Positions 1 through 7,329 of a stretch of 64,000 nt of DNA are shown here, one piece after another. The DNA lies in assembly GCA_943357175.1 (NCBI GenBank), contig CALRGE010000006.1:1-64000 (forward strand), written 5' to 3'. The notes below the pieces were generated by a model. It worked only from the letters and a program-made list of their open reading frames with translations, did no database searches and was not told the origin of the DNA. The position numbers and the translations under genes are program-made. How positions within the stretch are numbered: the first letter of the stretch is position 1; each line of letters opens with the position of its first letter. This stretch comes from Candidatus Peribacteria bacterium (lineage in GTDB: Bacteria; Patescibacteriota; Gracilibacteria; UBA1369; 2-02-FULL-48-14).

Positions 1-1239
1 TAGGATTTTTTTGAAGTCGGAATAGTTGGATTTTTTTAGTTTGAAACCGGCCGCCATTTCGTGACCGCCAAAATGTTCGAGTACTTCGCTTGCCTGAGTT
101 ATCGCTTCTATAATATTGAAACCTTCCACGCTTCGAGCAGAGCCAATTAAGTAATCACCTCTGTCGTCTAAAATTAATGTTGGTTTGCTGAATTTTTCCT
201 GAATTTTTCCTGCAATTAGTCCGACAAGTCCGCTAGACCAACCCTCACCTTCAGCAATAATTATTGCATCTTCCAGATTAATTTTAAGCAGTGCTTCATC
301 AAAAATTTTGGTTGTTAGGGTTTGGCGGTCGCGGTTTAGTTCTTCAAGTTTTTGGCTTTTTTGACGAGCATCTTCGCCACTGGCCAGTAAAGTTTGAATC
401 GCCCAGTATGGTGTATCCATTCTTCCCGCGGCATTTATTCGCGGACCAATTTGAAAACCGATAGTATCTGTTGTGAATTCTTTCGCGTATAAATTTCCGG
501 AGCTTTCGAGAATTGCTTTCAGGCCTTCCCATTTTGTTTTTGAAAGTTGTTTCAAGCCCATTTTTACTATCGCGCGATTTTCGCCAATGAGTGGAACACA
601 ATCCGCAACAGTGCCAAGGCTTGCGAGATCAATTAAAGTCATTGTCATTTTTTCGTCGTTCAAAAGTGCTTGCGCGAGTTTAAAAGCGACGCCACTTCCG
701 GAAAGATGTTTAAACGGATAACTTGAAGTTAGTGGATGCAAAGTTGAGAAAGAGTTTGGGCGTGCAGTTGGCACTGTATGATGATCTGTAATTATCACAT
801 TAATTCCGAGAGATTCGGCATGATCGATTTCTTTTTTGCAGGAAATTCCGCAATCTACCGTGATAATAATTGAGACGGAATTTTTCTTGGCTTCCTCGAT
901 GTAACTCATGTGCAAACCGTAACCTTCATTGAGTCGATGCGGCACACGATAGGAAACTTCTGCGCCGAGGAAACGAAGAGTGTGAATTAAGAGAGAGGCA
1001 CCGCTTGTTCCGTCCACGTCGTAATCGCCGTAAACTAAAATTCGCTCCTTCGATCGAATGGCTATTTGCAGGCGTTCGACTGACTTTGCCATGTCTTCAA
1101 ATAGAAATGGATCGTGCAGATCTGAGTAGCTCGCATCAGAAAAAAACTCACCGGGATTTTCAACTGTGCGCGAATTTACAAGAGCGGTCCAGAGAGATTC
1201 TTTTTTTTGTCGCTCGTATTTTAAGTTCCAGTTCTTCAT
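1..1239 (-). CDS. recJ: RecJ single-stranded-DNA exonuclease (3' part cut by window edge)
   Basis: RecJ is a 5'-3' exonuclease on single-stranded DNA that acts in recombinational and mismatch repair and belongs to the DHH phosphoesterase superfamily. Reading the minus strand from the ATG at 1239 gives MKNWNLKYERQKK and then the DHH-family motif VYGDYDVDG near residues 69-77 (Asp72 and Asp74 are metal ligands). Further on come VDCGIS and the name-giving ITDHHTVP motif, followed by GPRINAAGRMD and GGHEMAAGF of the DHHA1 part. About 413 codons are present and the frame is open to base 1, so the C-terminal OB-fold part lies outside the window. A TATAAA box lies only five bases before the ATG, and a TGCTATTAT box lies further upstream. 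The leader is therefore short, but the exact promoter is uncertain. Confidence 0.93.
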   Translation of the reverse strand, partial: MKNWNLKYERQKKESLWTALVNSRTVENPGEFFSDASYSDLHDPFLFEDMAKSVERLQIAIRSKERILVYGDYDVDGTSGASLLIHTLRFLGAEVSYRVPHRLNEGYGLHMSYIEEAKKNSVSIIITVDCGISCKKEIDHAESLGINVIITDHHTVPTARPNSFSTLHPLTSSYPFKHLSGSGVAFKLAQALLNDEKMTMTLIDLASLGTVADCVPLIGENRAIVKMGLKQLSKTKWEGLKAILESSGNLYAKEFTTDTIGFQIGPRINAAGRMDTPYWAIQTLLASGEDARQKSQKLEELNRDRQTLTTKIFDEALLKINLEDAIIIAEGEGWSSGLVGLIAGKIQEKFSKPTLILDDRGDYLIGSARSVEGFNIIEAITQASEVLEHFGGHEMAAGFKLKKSNYSDFKKIL

Positions 1240-1276
1240 ATGCTTTTATAGTAGCCGCATAATAGCAAAAACATAT

Positions 1277-2467
1277 TTAACTAACAGCTATTTCGACTTT
1301 ATTTTTTGTATCTTCAATTAATTCATCCAAAACTTCTGGCGAATTTTCATTCAATGCTGAAAGAGTTTCCAGAGGACTAAAACCTTTTCTAAGAAGTATC
1401 TCAATACGCTCAAGCAATTTTTTATAATCCTCATTAAGTTTTTGAAAGTCAGGATTATTTGATATATCACTTATCCAATAATCGGTATCGTAAAAATTAA
1501 ACGGATTAGCATTCATAGGATGACTCCCAACATGATCGGGAGACATAAAGATTTCGTCCCAATCAATTGTAGTAATATCTCGATAATCTTTGCAGGATTT
1601 AGCATCATAACCCAGCAAAAGCCCAAAAGCTTGATACATATCTTTTCGACTGCAAGTACCTTCGTCAGGATTGGAATAAAATCTCAAAAGTACATTAAGA
1701 ATTTCTTCGTAAGACTTTCCATAAAGATTTACTCTTTGAAAGATACTTTTATTTGCCTCGATCACTCTTTCAACAGCCTTTAGGTTATAAATAACTTGTT
1801 CTTTAGATTTAAACTCATGGCCATTTTTACTTTCTGAGTTATCAACAATGACCAAGCCTTCCAAATTTGAAAAATTTTTAACTATATATTGTAAAGATTC
1901 ATTAGTATCTAGATCTGTCTCAATTGAAATTGGTTTAATTCCTGCTGCAACGGTAACAATTTGCCCCAGGTCTCTACCTGCAAGAGCTAAAAGTGCGGTA
2001 TGTTGCTTTTGATCTTCAAGACCTTTTGGATTTTTTGTTAACCATAGATTTAATGCTTTTATAATTCCTTTATTTTTAAATTCAAACTCTTTGTTACCAA
2101 GTTTTTCCCATTCTATTTTTGGAACAATATAAATCACCTGATTTGTTTTCAAATCAATTAACTCTCGAACATCAATCATATCTGTAATACCTTTGCTTGA
2201 AATATTAGTTGAGTAATAAGTATTATCAAAAAAAGTTGTTCTATACGCTTCCCAAAATTTTTCATATCTTTCTTCTTTTGCTATCTTTTCCTCAGCTAAT
2301 TTTGCTTTATGTTTATAAATCCTGCATGGTTCAAAGTCACATACTAAAACTAGTTTTCCTCCACTTTCGTAAATATCCATATCCATTTCTGGAAGACTAT
2401 TTTTGAGTAAATCAAAAACTCTTCTACTCAAACATTGCTTTTCTAAACCTTTTTCTGAAGTACTCAT
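1277..2467 (-). CDS. Unknown protein, 396 aa
   Basis: I do not recognise this protein. The frame is also open from an ATG at 2488 (403 aa), but I prefer the ATG at 2467 because the product then starts MSTSEKG and no ribosome-binding site supports either start. It is soluble in appearance, with no signal peptide or membrane segment. The N-terminal half has charged helices. The middle contains LLALAGRDLGQIVTVAAG and the segment NLEGLVIVDNSESKNG. The C-terminal third contains IDWDEIFMSPDHVGSHPMN and a helical end rich in Glu and Leu. It lies 37 bp downstream of recJ's start codon, reads the same way, and follows the mazG end after 55 bp. It may be an accessory gene inserted between housekeeping genes. 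Function is not assignable from sequence alone. Confidence 0.7.
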   Translation of the reverse strand: MSTSEKGLEKQCLSRRVFDLLKNSLPEMDMDIYESGGKLVLVCDFEPCRIYKHKAKLAEEKIAKEERYEKFWEAYRTTFFDNTYYSTNISSKGITDMIDVRELIDLKTNQVIYIVPKIEWEKLGNKEFEFKNKGIIKALNLWLTKNPKGLEDQKQHTALLALAGRDLGQIVTVAAGIKPISIETDLDTNESLQYIVKNFSNLEGLVIVDNSESKNGHEFKSKEQVIYNLKAVERVIEANKSIFQRVNLYGKSYEEILNVLLRFYSNPDEGTCSRKDMYQAFGLLLGYDAKSCKDYRDITTIDWDEIFMSPDHVGSHPMNANPFNFYDTDYWISDISNNPDFQKLNEDYKKLLERIEILLRKGFSPLETLSALNENSPEVLDELIEDTKNKVEIAVS

Positions 2468-2522
2468 ATTGTAAAATGGCCGGAACATTACAACAAAATA
2501 AGGCTCTAGTCAAATTACGTTC

Positions 2523-2894
2523 CTATTTTTCCTTCTTCTTATTTTCCTTCCACAAAGCAAGTGCCTCTTCTGCTGTTGTCGCTTTATCTGTGCCAAAAAC
2601 CCAAGTGTGGCGGGAAACAATTTTTTCGCCGATTTTTGTCATCACAGATTTCATATCGAAATCGCCTTTTTCAGATGCAATTTGTGCGATCAGCAGAATG
2701 TTAAATAAAAGATCGCCTAATTCTTCTTCAAGATTTGGAATGTCATTTTTCTCGATCGCCTCAACTACTTCCGCGCTTTCATCAACTATGCATTTTTTCA
2801 TTGTTTCATATGTCTGTTTTTTATCCCACGGACAGCCTTCTTCAGAGCGAAGTTTTGAGCAAAGATCTATAAGTTCTTGAAATTTTAGGAGCAT
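2523..2894 (-). CDS. mazG: MazG-type nucleoside triphosphate pyrophosphohydrolase
   Basis: This is a single-domain (123 aa) all-alpha NTP pyrophosphatase of the MazG family, which hydrolyses (d)NTPs to NMP and PPi for pool sanitising. The family features visible are CPWDKKQTYETMKK near residues 21-34, the Glu-rich metal site VDESAEVVEAIE, and the EELGDLLFNILLIAQIA segment matching the EExxD metal motif. E. coli MazG has two such domains (263 aa), so this is the short, one-domain form common in small genomes. The start overlaps the 3' end of miaA by 10 bp, which suggests translational coupling in a miaA-mazG operon on the minus strand. The C-terminus is a lysine-rich tail. Confidence 0.9.
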   Translation of the reverse strand: MLLKFQELIDLCSKLRSEEGCPWDKKQTYETMKKCIVDESAEVVEAIEKNDIPNLEEELGDLLFNILLIAQIASEKGDFDMKSVMTKIGEKIVSRHTWVFGTDKATTAEEALALWKENKKKEK

Positions 2895-3817
2895 AATTCA
2901 GTGAAATCTTCAGGCGTGATCCAATAAATCTCTTCATCACGACGAAACCAAGTTAGCTGTCTTTTCGCAAAATTGCGAGAATTTTGTTTGAGTTCTTCTT
3001 TGCAGTCTTGTAGCGGTCGTTGGCCGCTGATGTATGCGAAATACTCTTTATATCCAAGTGCCTGCATTGATTGCAAACTTTCATCATAGCCCTCCAAAAG
3101 TAGTGTTTTAATTTCATTCAGGAGCCCGAGATCAATCTGATCGTCAACTCGTTTATTAATACGGTCGTACAAAACTTCACGAGGCCAATCAATTGCCATC
3201 TTGAAAACCTGATAAATCGGCTTCGCCTTGCGGGGTTCTCGCGGGCCCGTTTGCATTACAACTTCAAGAGCACGTGCAACATATCGCACATTATTCGGAT
3301 GAATTTTTGCCGCAGTGGCTGGATCAAGTTCAACAAGCATATTATATAGATGTAAATTTCCGCCTTTTTCGTATTCCTTTTGAAGTTCTTCGCGAATTTT
3401 CAGGTTAGGCGGAGCCAATGGCAGATCATAATTTTCAACTACCGAACTTATATAAAGACCAGTTCCTCCGCAGACAATCGGAAGCTTTCCCCTCATCAAA
3501 ATATCATTGATCGCATGAGTCGCTTCACGCTTAAAATCAGACATTGTGTATTGCTGATCAGGATCACGAATATCAATCAAATGATGTTTAATTTTCTTGC
3601 GAATATCTATACCGATTTTATCTGTTCCTATGTCCATTTTTCGATAAACCTGACAAGAATCTGCTGAAACAATTTCACCATTAAAATCTTGAGCGAGTTT
3701 AATGCTTAGCGCGGTTTTTCCGGATGCAGTCGGACCACAAACAACAAGAAGCGGCTTTTGATTATTTTTCTTGCACTCCTTCAGCAAGAGCAAAATGTGG
3801 TGATATAGATCAGTCAT
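2885..3817 (-). CDS. miaA: tRNA dimethylallyltransferase MiaA
   Basis: MiaA transfers a dimethylallyl group to N6 of A37 in tRNAs that read UNN codons. The 310-aa length is typical. Visible motifs are the P-loop GPTASGKT at residues 28-35, SADSCQVYRKMDIGT with the catalytic Asp53, the ADP/lipid site GGTGLYISSVVENY, the HPNNVRYVARALEV block, and a C-terminal QALGYKEYF followed by NFAKRQLTWFRRD. It is the first gene of the minus-strand run toward recJ and overlaps mazG by 10 bp. A TATATT box with a TTTCAA hexamer 16 bp further upstream lies close to the ATG, predicting a leader of only a few bases. It is divergent from the unknown gene starting at 3906. Confidence 0.96.
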   Translation of the reverse strand: MTDLYHHILLLLKECKKNNQKPLLVVCGPTASGKTALSIKLAQDFNGEIVSADSCQVYRKMDIGTDKIGIDIRKKIKHHLIDIRDPDQQYTMSDFKREATHAINDILMRGKLPIVCGGTGLYISSVVENYDLPLAPPNLKIREELQKEYEKGGNLHLYNMLVELDPATAAKIHPNNVRYVARALEVVMQTGPREPRKAKPIYQVFKMAIDWPREVLYDRINKRVDDQIDLGLLNEIKTLLLEGYDESLQSMQALGYKEYFAYISGQRPLQDCKEELKQNSRNFAKRQLTWFRRDEEIYWITPEDFTELCS

Positions 3818-3870
3818 TCAGGCCTTAATATACTTCACTTTTAGATTTTTGAAACTTAGAAAATCTTTGT

Positions 3871-3899
3871 TTGACATAAACCTAAATATATGTTAAATA
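3871..3899 (+). promoter_or_regulatory. Near-consensus sigma70-type promoter predicting a leaderless mRNA
   Basis: A perfect -35 TTGACA (3871-3876) is followed by a 17-bp spacer and TAAATA (3894-3899), with a TG one base before the -10 (extended -10). Normal initiation six to eight bases after the -10 would place the first RNA base at about 3906, which is the A of an in-frame ATG. The upstream ATG at 3900 abuts the -10 and could not be transcribed from this promoter. Confidence 0.7.
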
Positions 3900-3905
3900 A
3901 TGCCT

Positions 3906-5333
3906 ATGCTCAAATTAGTATTAGAACTGACCCAAAGGCAAACAACACAGCTAGATCAAAGCCTTATTGATGAAGCCAAAACTGCATTAAAAATTTGGGA
4001 CAATCACAAGAAAAATGCATTCAGCATTTCAAAAGATGAACTGATAGCCCTTCTCAAATCCCGCAAACTTACTCCGGAGAAGATCAAAGAAGGCCTTGTT
4101 GATGGTGAAAATCTCAAAGATCTGCCTGGTGAGTTCGCCTTTATTTCTGCAGAAGAAATGGAGGAGTTAGATCCTGATGAAAAAATTGGTGTAGTTATTG
4201 GGAATTTTATATTTGTTTCTGAAAATATTCCCGAAGAATATCTACCATATGTCTTATTAAACCTTAGATTATTGGTATATTTCAAAGAAAGTGACCCTTC
4301 GAGCTTAGCATTTAGAGAGCTCGGCATTGAGGCGGAAACCCAAAAGCACTGGAGTGCAAATACCTTCGACATTATTGCCGCAAGTAAGGGCTTCAAAGAT
4401 AATCCTGAAGCATTTGTTGAATTCTTAAAGTGGAGAAAAAGTGTTGAGCGAACGGGTTATTTTGATAGAGTTGATATTGGCGATGCATTAAAGGGATTAA
4501 TTGACTACAAAGCATATAAAAGAAAAACCCATCCCAATGATAGGTCTAAATGGACAAGGAACTCATGGAATCTAGGCACTGCAATTTCACAGTTTTCGAA
4601 TGAATTTCAGGCACGAAACAGAAATGCACTAAGAATAAATAAATGTGACTACCAGATGATGGAACTTTCTAAAATACCGAGTTTCAATCCATCCAAAATG
4701 GTTGATGCACTTAATCAAATTGTAAATAGCAATGATTATACAAACGTACGAAAAAATATCTATGGCAGAGGGGATTTCAATATTACGAAAGTGAGAAAAG
4801 TTACTTTTGAAGATGAAGCAATACTCGGACAAGCAGAATTATTAACTGAATATCACCTGCCCGCAGGCCATCTTTTAGAAGGAATCAAAGGAGACAATAA
4901 TTCTTTCACGACAGCTCCATTGGCTCGCAAGACAGCCTCTGCTTTGATTGATAGAATTAGTTTTTTCTCAAGACAAAAACTGATGGAAGATTGTGGGACT
5001 GGTATTGTTGCAAGTCTGAAACAATTAAAGCAAGGTACAGGAGTAATTCAAAGTGGTCAAAACTTGGATACAGGCTTGGAAAAGCTGATTGCTGATCTTG
5101 AAGATGTGAATAAATGTCTTGATGATATCGAAGGGCTTGAAGCCAAATTCAAATCATTAAGTGCAATTGCACCTGATGAGCTTATACCAACTTCCGTAAT
5201 TGAGAATAAAAAAAATTTGATCTTCCAGATAGGTAGAATTCAAGAACAAATTAAATTAATATCAGAAATAAATAATGAGATTTTACGTGTTTCGACACAA
5301 TCAAGTGCTTTGATTGAATCTTTGGAGGCTTAA
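3906..5333 (+). CDS. Unknown protein, 475 aa, with helical C-terminus
   Basis: I do not recognise the family. The frame also opens at an ATG at 3900 (477 aa). I choose 3906 because the promoter just upstream would start the transcript there. There is no signal peptide or transmembrane segment, so it is probably cytoplasmic. The N-terminal 150 residues are acidic and helical and include an EEMEELDPDEKIGVVIG stretch. The central part has KWRKSVERTGYFDRVDIGD and RSKWTRNSWNLGTAISQFSNE. The last ~120 residues look like a long helical or coiled-coil region rich in Leu, Ile, Glu and Lys. It is divergent from miaA, and the 171 bp after it hold the first of two attenuator-like hairpins. Confidence 0.75.
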   Translation: MLKLVLELTQRQTTQLDQSLIDEAKTALKIWDNHKKNAFSISKDELIALLKSRKLTPEKIKEGLVDGENLKDLPGEFAFISAEEMEELDPDEKIGVVIGNFIFVSENIPEEYLPYVLLNLRLLVYFKESDPSSLAFRELGIEAETQKHWSANTFDIIAASKGFKDNPEAFVEFLKWRKSVERTGYFDRVDIGDALKGLIDYKAYKRKTHPNDRSKWTRNSWNLGTAISQFSNEFQARNRNALRINKCDYQMMELSKIPSFNPSKMVDALNQIVNSNDYTNVRKNIYGRGDFNITKVRKVTFEDEAILGQAELLTEYHLPAGHLLEGIKGDNNSFTTAPLARKTASALIDRISFFSRQKLMEDCGTGIVASLKQLKQGTGVIQSGQNLDTGLEKLIADLEDVNKCLDDIEGLEAKFKSLSAIAPDELIPTSVIENKKNLIFQIGRIQEQIKLISEINNEILRVSTQSSALIESLEA

Positions 5334-5420
5334 TTTCTTTGACTTTTTCTCCACCATTTTGTAAGCTTCTTTCGTATGAGATTAAATTCATTTTTTAGCG
5401 CATTTTATTTCTTCGCAACA

Positions 5421-5490
5421 GCGAGGCGCTAATGTTATGAACTAAAATCACAAACATTTAAGCCTCGCAAAAGCGGGGATTTTTATTTTT
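5421..5490 (+). promoter_or_regulatory. Attenuator-like RNA with mutually exclusive hairpins
   Basis: GCCTCGC at 5462-5468 can pair in two ways. With the downstream GCGGGG (5473-5478) it closes an AAAA loop and is followed by a U-rich run, giving an intrinsic terminator. With the upstream GCGAGGC (5421-5427) it forms a perfect 7-bp stem that would prevent the terminator. The next gene starts 27 bases after the terminator stem. It could also simply be the terminator of the preceding gene. Confidence 0.5.
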
Positions 5491-5504
5491 ATAACCATAA
5501 TTTT

Positions 5505-5666
5505 ATGGAAACACCAGATATCGTTCAGGATTCGACAGAGCAAGTAGAGGCAGTACCGGAAACTTCTCCTAAAGTTGTGGCAGTACAGTCTCAAGTCACT
5601 AAAGAGATTGCTGTAGTAGTTCCTGACTATCCAATAGATCGCGGCAATGACACAGCTAATTGGTAA
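5505..5666 (+). CDS. Small acidic ORF, 53 aa
   Basis: This ATG-to-TAA reading frame gives a 53-residue protein starting METPDIVQDS and ending RGNDTANW. It is acidic and rich in Val, Glu and Pro, with no recognisable domain, signal or membrane segment. It lies directly behind an attenuator-like hairpin and a U-run, as does the next small ORF, and both begin with Met-Glu-Thr. No Shine-Dalgarno sequence is visible. The case for a real gene rests on this repeated arrangement rather than on homology. It could be a leader peptide, a regulatory small protein or a chance ORF. Confidence 0.4.
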   Translation: METPDIVQDSTEQVEAVPETSPKVVAVQSQVTKEIAVVVPDYPIDRGNDTANW

Positions 5667-5715
5667 TTATGAAAAAGTCAAAAAACACATATCTATACTT
5701 TTATTTTACCGGCTC

Positions 5716-5782
5716 GCGGGGCGCCTTTTGACTTAGATTTTCAAAAGACCTGCCCTGCGGATAGCGGGGCTTTTTTATTTTT
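5716..5782 (+). promoter_or_regulatory. Second attenuator-like RNA with alternative pairing
   Basis: GCCCTGC (5752-5758) can pair with the downstream GCGGGGC (5764-5770), which is followed by TTTTTTATTTTT, making a terminator. It can instead pair with an upstream GCGGGGC (5716-5722), with a nested perfect hairpin CTTTTGA/TCAAAAG (5725-5731 with 5741-5747) supporting that long form. This is the same logic and spacing as the element at 5421-5490, again just before a 'MET' mini ORF. Confidence 0.5.
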
Positions 5783-5795
5783 AATCATAAATAAT

Positions 5796-5966
5796 ATGGA
5801 AACATCTTTACAAGAAAAAGGGTTGGTTGATCTATCGGAACTCGTTGCAGTTCGCGAAATGGCTACCTGGATAGTTGAACATGTGGATAGAGTTGAATCA
5901 AATGTAGATTCGAGAGTGAAATCAGTTAGATCTGAAGTTCAAATGGTGGATATGTGGGGCGACTGA
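5796..5966 (+). CDS. Small ORF, 56 aa
   Basis: This ATG-to-TGA frame encodes 56 residues starting METSLQEKGLVDL and ending QMVDMWGD. The middle is an amphipathic helix with a heptad-like run of Val, Arg and Glu residues (VDRVESNVDSRVKSVRSEV), so a short coiled coil is likely. It starts 13 bases after the U-run of an attenuator-like hairpin and ends about 20 bases before the L10-type leader of rplJ. No family is recognised. It may be a small regulatory or phage-like protein. Its pairing with the preceding 53-residue ORF, which has the same Met-Glu-Thr start and the same upstream structure, is the main support. Confidence 0.42.
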   Translation: METSLQEKGLVDLSELVAVREMATWIVEHVDRVESNVDSRVKSVRSEVQMVDMWGD

Positions 5967-5988
5967 ATTTAACTTTACAAAAACCGAA

Positions 5989-6125
5989 AAGGCGCATAAA
6001 GTGCATTTGCGTCGTAGACAGCTGGCAACTCCATCAGGAGTAATAAGACCCGCCGAGATGAACAAATACTTAAATTTGTATCTCAACGCGCAAGCTTGAG
6101 AGCTTTTATAAGGTCGACCTCAACT
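5989..6125 (+). ncRNA. Ribosomal protein L10 leader (autoregulatory mRNA structure)
   Basis: The 190 bases before rplJ hold a structured leader of the bacterial L10-leader type, where the L10-(L7/L12) complex binds and represses rplJL. Signals seen are AGACCCGCCGAGAUG at about 6046-6060, a long hairpin pairing GAGATGAACAAAT with ATTTGTATCTC (about 6055-6083), a second GAGAGC stem, and GGTCGACCTC (6112-6121), whose GGTC can close with the GACC before the first helix. This is assigned by resemblance and position; a covariance-model search was not run. Confidence 0.62.
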
Positions 6126-6156
6126 TAAAAAGGACAATACGTTAATAAATTAAACT

Positions 6157-6687
6157 ATGGCAGTTACAAGACTACAGAAAGAAGAAAGTCTCGTGGAACT
6201 TAAAGAGAAGTTCGCAAAAGCTAAGTCGATTGCCTTTGGGCAGTACGCCGGCATGAGCGTTGAACAGATCTCTGCTATGAGAAAAGAAATGCGATTAGCT
6301 AATGTTGAATTCAAAGTAGCAAAGAAAACTTTGATGAAAATTGCAGCTAAAGAAAACGGCGTAGAGGTTTCAGACGATTTAATTCCTGGAACAATTGCGG
6401 CGATTTTATCTTATGGCGATCAGGTTTCCGGACCAAAGATCGTTAGTAAGTTCGCGAAAAAAATCGAGGTTTTGAAACTCGTTGGAGGAATCATGGACGG
6501 TAAAGTATTAAGCATGAAAGACGTTAAAGCGCTCGCTGATCTTCCATCAAAAGAAGAACTTCTTGCGAAATTTATGTCTATGCTTGTTTCACCTCTACGA
6601 AACTTTCATGGAGCAATTTCATCTCCTCTCGCTTCATTTGCCCGAACTACTCAGGCTTATGCAGATAAACAGTCACGCGTAGCGTGA
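6157..6687 (+). CDS. rplJ: 50S ribosomal protein L10
   Basis: L10 anchors the L7/L12 stalk on 23S rRNA and represses its own operon. The 176-aa protein has the usual start MAVTRLQKEESLVELKEK, the conserved SIAFGQYAGMSVEQISAMRKEMR and KVAKKTLMKIAAKE blocks, and a C-terminal helix for L12 dimers. The ATG follows the leader described at 5989-6125, with a weak AAAGGA about 20 bases upstream. The last codons (Ser-Arg-Val-Ala-stop) lie inside the REP-like hairpin element at 6673-6711, which separates it from rplL by 56 bp. Confidence 0.97.
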   Translation: MAVTRLQKEESLVELKEKFAKAKSIAFGQYAGMSVEQISAMRKEMRLANVEFKVAKKTLMKIAAKENGVEVSDDLIPGTIAAILSYGDQVSGPKIVSKFAKKIEVLKLVGGIMDGKVLSMKDVKALADLPSKEELLAKFMSMLVSPLRNFHGAISSPLASFARTTQAYADKQSRVA

Positions 6688-6711
6688 GCATTAGGCCCTA
6701 AGCAGTGGGCC
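6673..6711 (+). repeat. REP-like two-hairpin element, copy 1 (rplJ-rplL)
   Basis: This element consists of a hairpin TCACGC-GTA-GCGTGA, a conserved linker GCATTAG, and a second hairpin pairing GGCCC with GGGCC. The rplJ stop TGA is the last triplet of the first hairpin. The same architecture recurs at 52145-52182, 52423-52459 and 55286-55326 (those on the minus strand), each at a gene's 3' end. Confidence 0.7.
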
Positions 6712-6743
6712 GCAATACATCTTAAATTATAACCCCTTATAAA

Positions 6744-7151
6744 ATGTCAGACGAAGCTACAAAAATCGAGCTTAACAAGGAAGAAATGGCCGTTATTGAG
6801 GCCCTTGAAAAGCTAAACATCGTTTCAGTTAACAATGTTGTAAAATACATGGAAGCTGAATACGGAATTTCAGCAGCCCCAGCAATGGGAATGATGATGC
6901 CAGCAGCTGGAGGTGCAGCAGCAGGTGAAGCCGTTGAAGAAAAGACTGCATTCACAGTTCAGCTTAAAGATGCTGGAGCTATGAAAATCGGAGTTATCAA
7001 GTCAGTAAGAGAACTTACAGGTCTTGGTCTAAAGGAAGCTAAAGACATCGTTGACCAGAACGGAAAAGTTATGGAAAACGTTGATAAAGCTAAAGCCGAA
7101 GAAGCTAAGAAAGCTTTGGAAGCAGCAGGAGCTAAGGTTGAACTAGTATAA
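6744..7151 (+). CDS. rplL: 50S ribosomal protein L7/L12
   Basis: L7/L12 is the multicopy stalk protein that recruits translation GTPases. The 135-aa protein has an N-terminal dimerisation helix ([25 protein letters not shown]...), a flexible Ala/Gly/Met-rich hinge near residues 50-66, and the typical C-terminal domain with [23 protein letters not shown] and an AGAKVEL end. The hinge contains an unusual Met-rich [16 protein letters not shown] stretch. It is co-transcribed with rplJ and followed 23 bp later by a rho-independent terminator at 7175-7200. Confidence 0.97.
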   Translation: MSDEATKIELNKEEMAVIEALEKLNIVSVNNVVKYMEAEYGISAAPAMGMMMPAAGGAAAGEAVEEKTAFTVQLKDAGAMKIGVIKSVRELTGLGLKEAKDIVDQNGKVMENVDKAKAEEAKKALEAAGAKVELV

Positions 7152-7174
7152 TTTAGTCATTCTAAGTGAAAAGG

Positions 7175-7200
7175 CCCCTTCCGAAAGGTTGGGGTTTTTT
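7175..7200 (+). terminator. Rho-independent terminator after rplJL
   Basis: CCCC and CC on the left pair with GG and GGGG on the right around a GAAA tetraloop with a two-base TT/TT internal mismatch, followed by TTTTTT. It closes the rplJ-rplL transcript. Confidence 0.85.
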
Positions 7201-7211
7201 GTTAATTATTG

Positions 7212-7240
7212 CAGGAATCCTTCAGGACTTTGTCAGCTTT
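7212..7240 (+). repeat. 29-bp element upstream of toxin-antitoxin pair 1
   Basis: This segment starts CAGGAATCCTTCAGGACTTT and ends TCAGCTTT. The reverse complement recurs at 54221-54249 with one mismatch in 29. It lies about 90 bp before the antitoxin ATG. Read in the direction of the toxin-antitoxin genes, both copies have the same orientation. Confidence 0.75.
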
Positions 7241-7275
7241 TACTGTTATTTTTAGTATGTATTTTACTAATTAAC

Positions 7276-7327
7276 TTGTCTAAAGGTTAAACAATTGTTA
7301 AACTATAAGTGAACTAATTGTTAAACT
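7276..7327 (+). promoter_or_regulatory. Promoter and operator repeats of the toxin-antitoxin operon
   Basis: TTGTCT (7276-7281), a 17-bp spacer and TAAACT (7299-7304) form a plausible promoter. The 12-mer AATTGTTAAACT occurs twice as a direct repeat (7293-7304 and 7316-7327), covering the -10 and the start site, with a further partial copy GGTTAAAC at 7285-7292. Repeats overlapping the promoter fit autorepression by the antitoxin. Confidence 0.6.
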
Positions 7328-7329
7328 TT

